A stretch of DNA of 64,000 nt, from positions 2,422,001 through 2,486,000 of the forward strand of contig NC_015675.1 in the NCBI RefSeq assembly GCF_000176035.2, written 5' to 3'. This DNA comes from Mesorhizobium opportunistum WSM2075. Its GTDB lineage: Bacteria; Pseudomonadota; Alphaproteobacteria; Rhizobiales; Rhizobiaceae. This document shows positions 63,867 through 64,000 of the stretch, in pieces. The notes beneath the pieces are model-generated. The model saw only the letters and a list, made by a program, of their open reading frames with translations, made no database searches and was not told the origin of the DNA. A program made the position numbers and the translations under genes. How positions within the stretch are numbered: the stretch's first letter is position 1; the number at the start of each line of letters is the position of its first letter.

Positions 63867-64000
63867 TCATTCGCGAATCTGTTCCATGAGCATGGACACG
63901 AACCGCGTCACCTTTTGCGGGCGAAAGCGTGCGGCCGGGTAGACCACGTGAATGCCGCCGGAGGGCAGCGCCCAGTCAGACAGCATATGGACGAGACGAC
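63867..64000 (-). CDS. 3' end of a LysR-family regulator gene (partial)
   Basis: The last 44 or so codons on the minus strand read LSDWALPSGGIHVVYPAARF and then RPQKVTRFVSMLMEQIRE-stop. This is the usual C-terminal end of a LysR substrate-binding domain. The gene continues beyond the window edge. Confidence 0.8.
   Translation of the reverse strand, partial: RLVHMLSDWALPSGGIHVVYPAARFRPQKVTRFVSMLMEQIRE

Overview
The window looks like chromosome of a Mesorhizobium-type alphaproteobacterium (Hyphomicrobiales/Rhizobiales). The grounds are high GC, the rhizobial character of the genes (PrsD/PrsE-type exporter beside an ExsH-like glycanase, trxB followed by an LsrB/VtlR-type LysR gene, DUF3775, extensin-like proteins, an EF-G-like GTPase) and the mosaic palindromic intergenic repeats. 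This is inferred from protein character; no database was searched. There is no rRNA, tRNA, CRISPR array or prophage that I can see.

Layout. 0.2-9 kb: a Tat-exported PCMT-like protein, a 907-residue membrane protein with a spermidine-synthase-like core, an alpha/beta hydrolase, a secreted EF-hand-like protein, a CapA-type phosphatase whose 3' end runs into an intergenic repeat, and DUF3137 and DUF2314 proteins. 9-15 kb: a Tat-type flavin oxidoreductase, membrane proteins of unknown role and a lipid kinase. 15-18.5 kb: a tightly overlapping catabolic operon (GMC oxidoreductase, enolase-superfamily dehydratase, HIBADH-like dehydrogenase), divergent from purC. 19.7-21.4 kb: repeats flanking an intact IS110 transposase. 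21.5-31.6 kb: small metabolic genes paired with HxlR, HxlR, TetR and AraC regulators, plus two gene remnants. 32-36.6 kb: an RTX/GH16 glycanase followed by its likely type I exporter. 36.6-43.7 kb: CNNM transporter, LssY-like, gamma-glutamylcyclotransferase, two extensin-like proteins, a TPR protein, and greA with a terminator-like leader. 43.9-51.3 kb: a complete ADP-heptose route and two heptosyltransferases (hldD-waaF-waaC on minus; hldE-gmhA-gmhB on plus) with a LysE exporter between them and a GT2 gene beside them. 51.4-64 kb: Lrp, trxB-lsrB, a decayed methyltransferase gene, a cluster of small RNA candidates, EF-G-like GTPase, cupin, aspartate aminotransferase, two translationally coupled EAL proteins, GST, a RelE/ParE-type toxin-antitoxin pair, a cold-shock protein, a small secreted protein and the 3' end of a LysR gene.

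The most interesting unexplained sequence is 55.0-55.5 kb. It carries three tandem transcript-like units, each ending in a Rho-independent terminator. Two of them display CTCCTCCCA in the loop of a 5' hairpin, the design of AbcR-type anti-Shine-Dalgarno sRNAs, and they lie close to an LsrB/VtlR-type gene. Other leads are the terminator-like greA leader, a possible bridge-RNA region beside the IS110 transposase, a motif shared upstream of the AraC and hydrolase genes, and the twin operators of the toxin-antitoxin pair.
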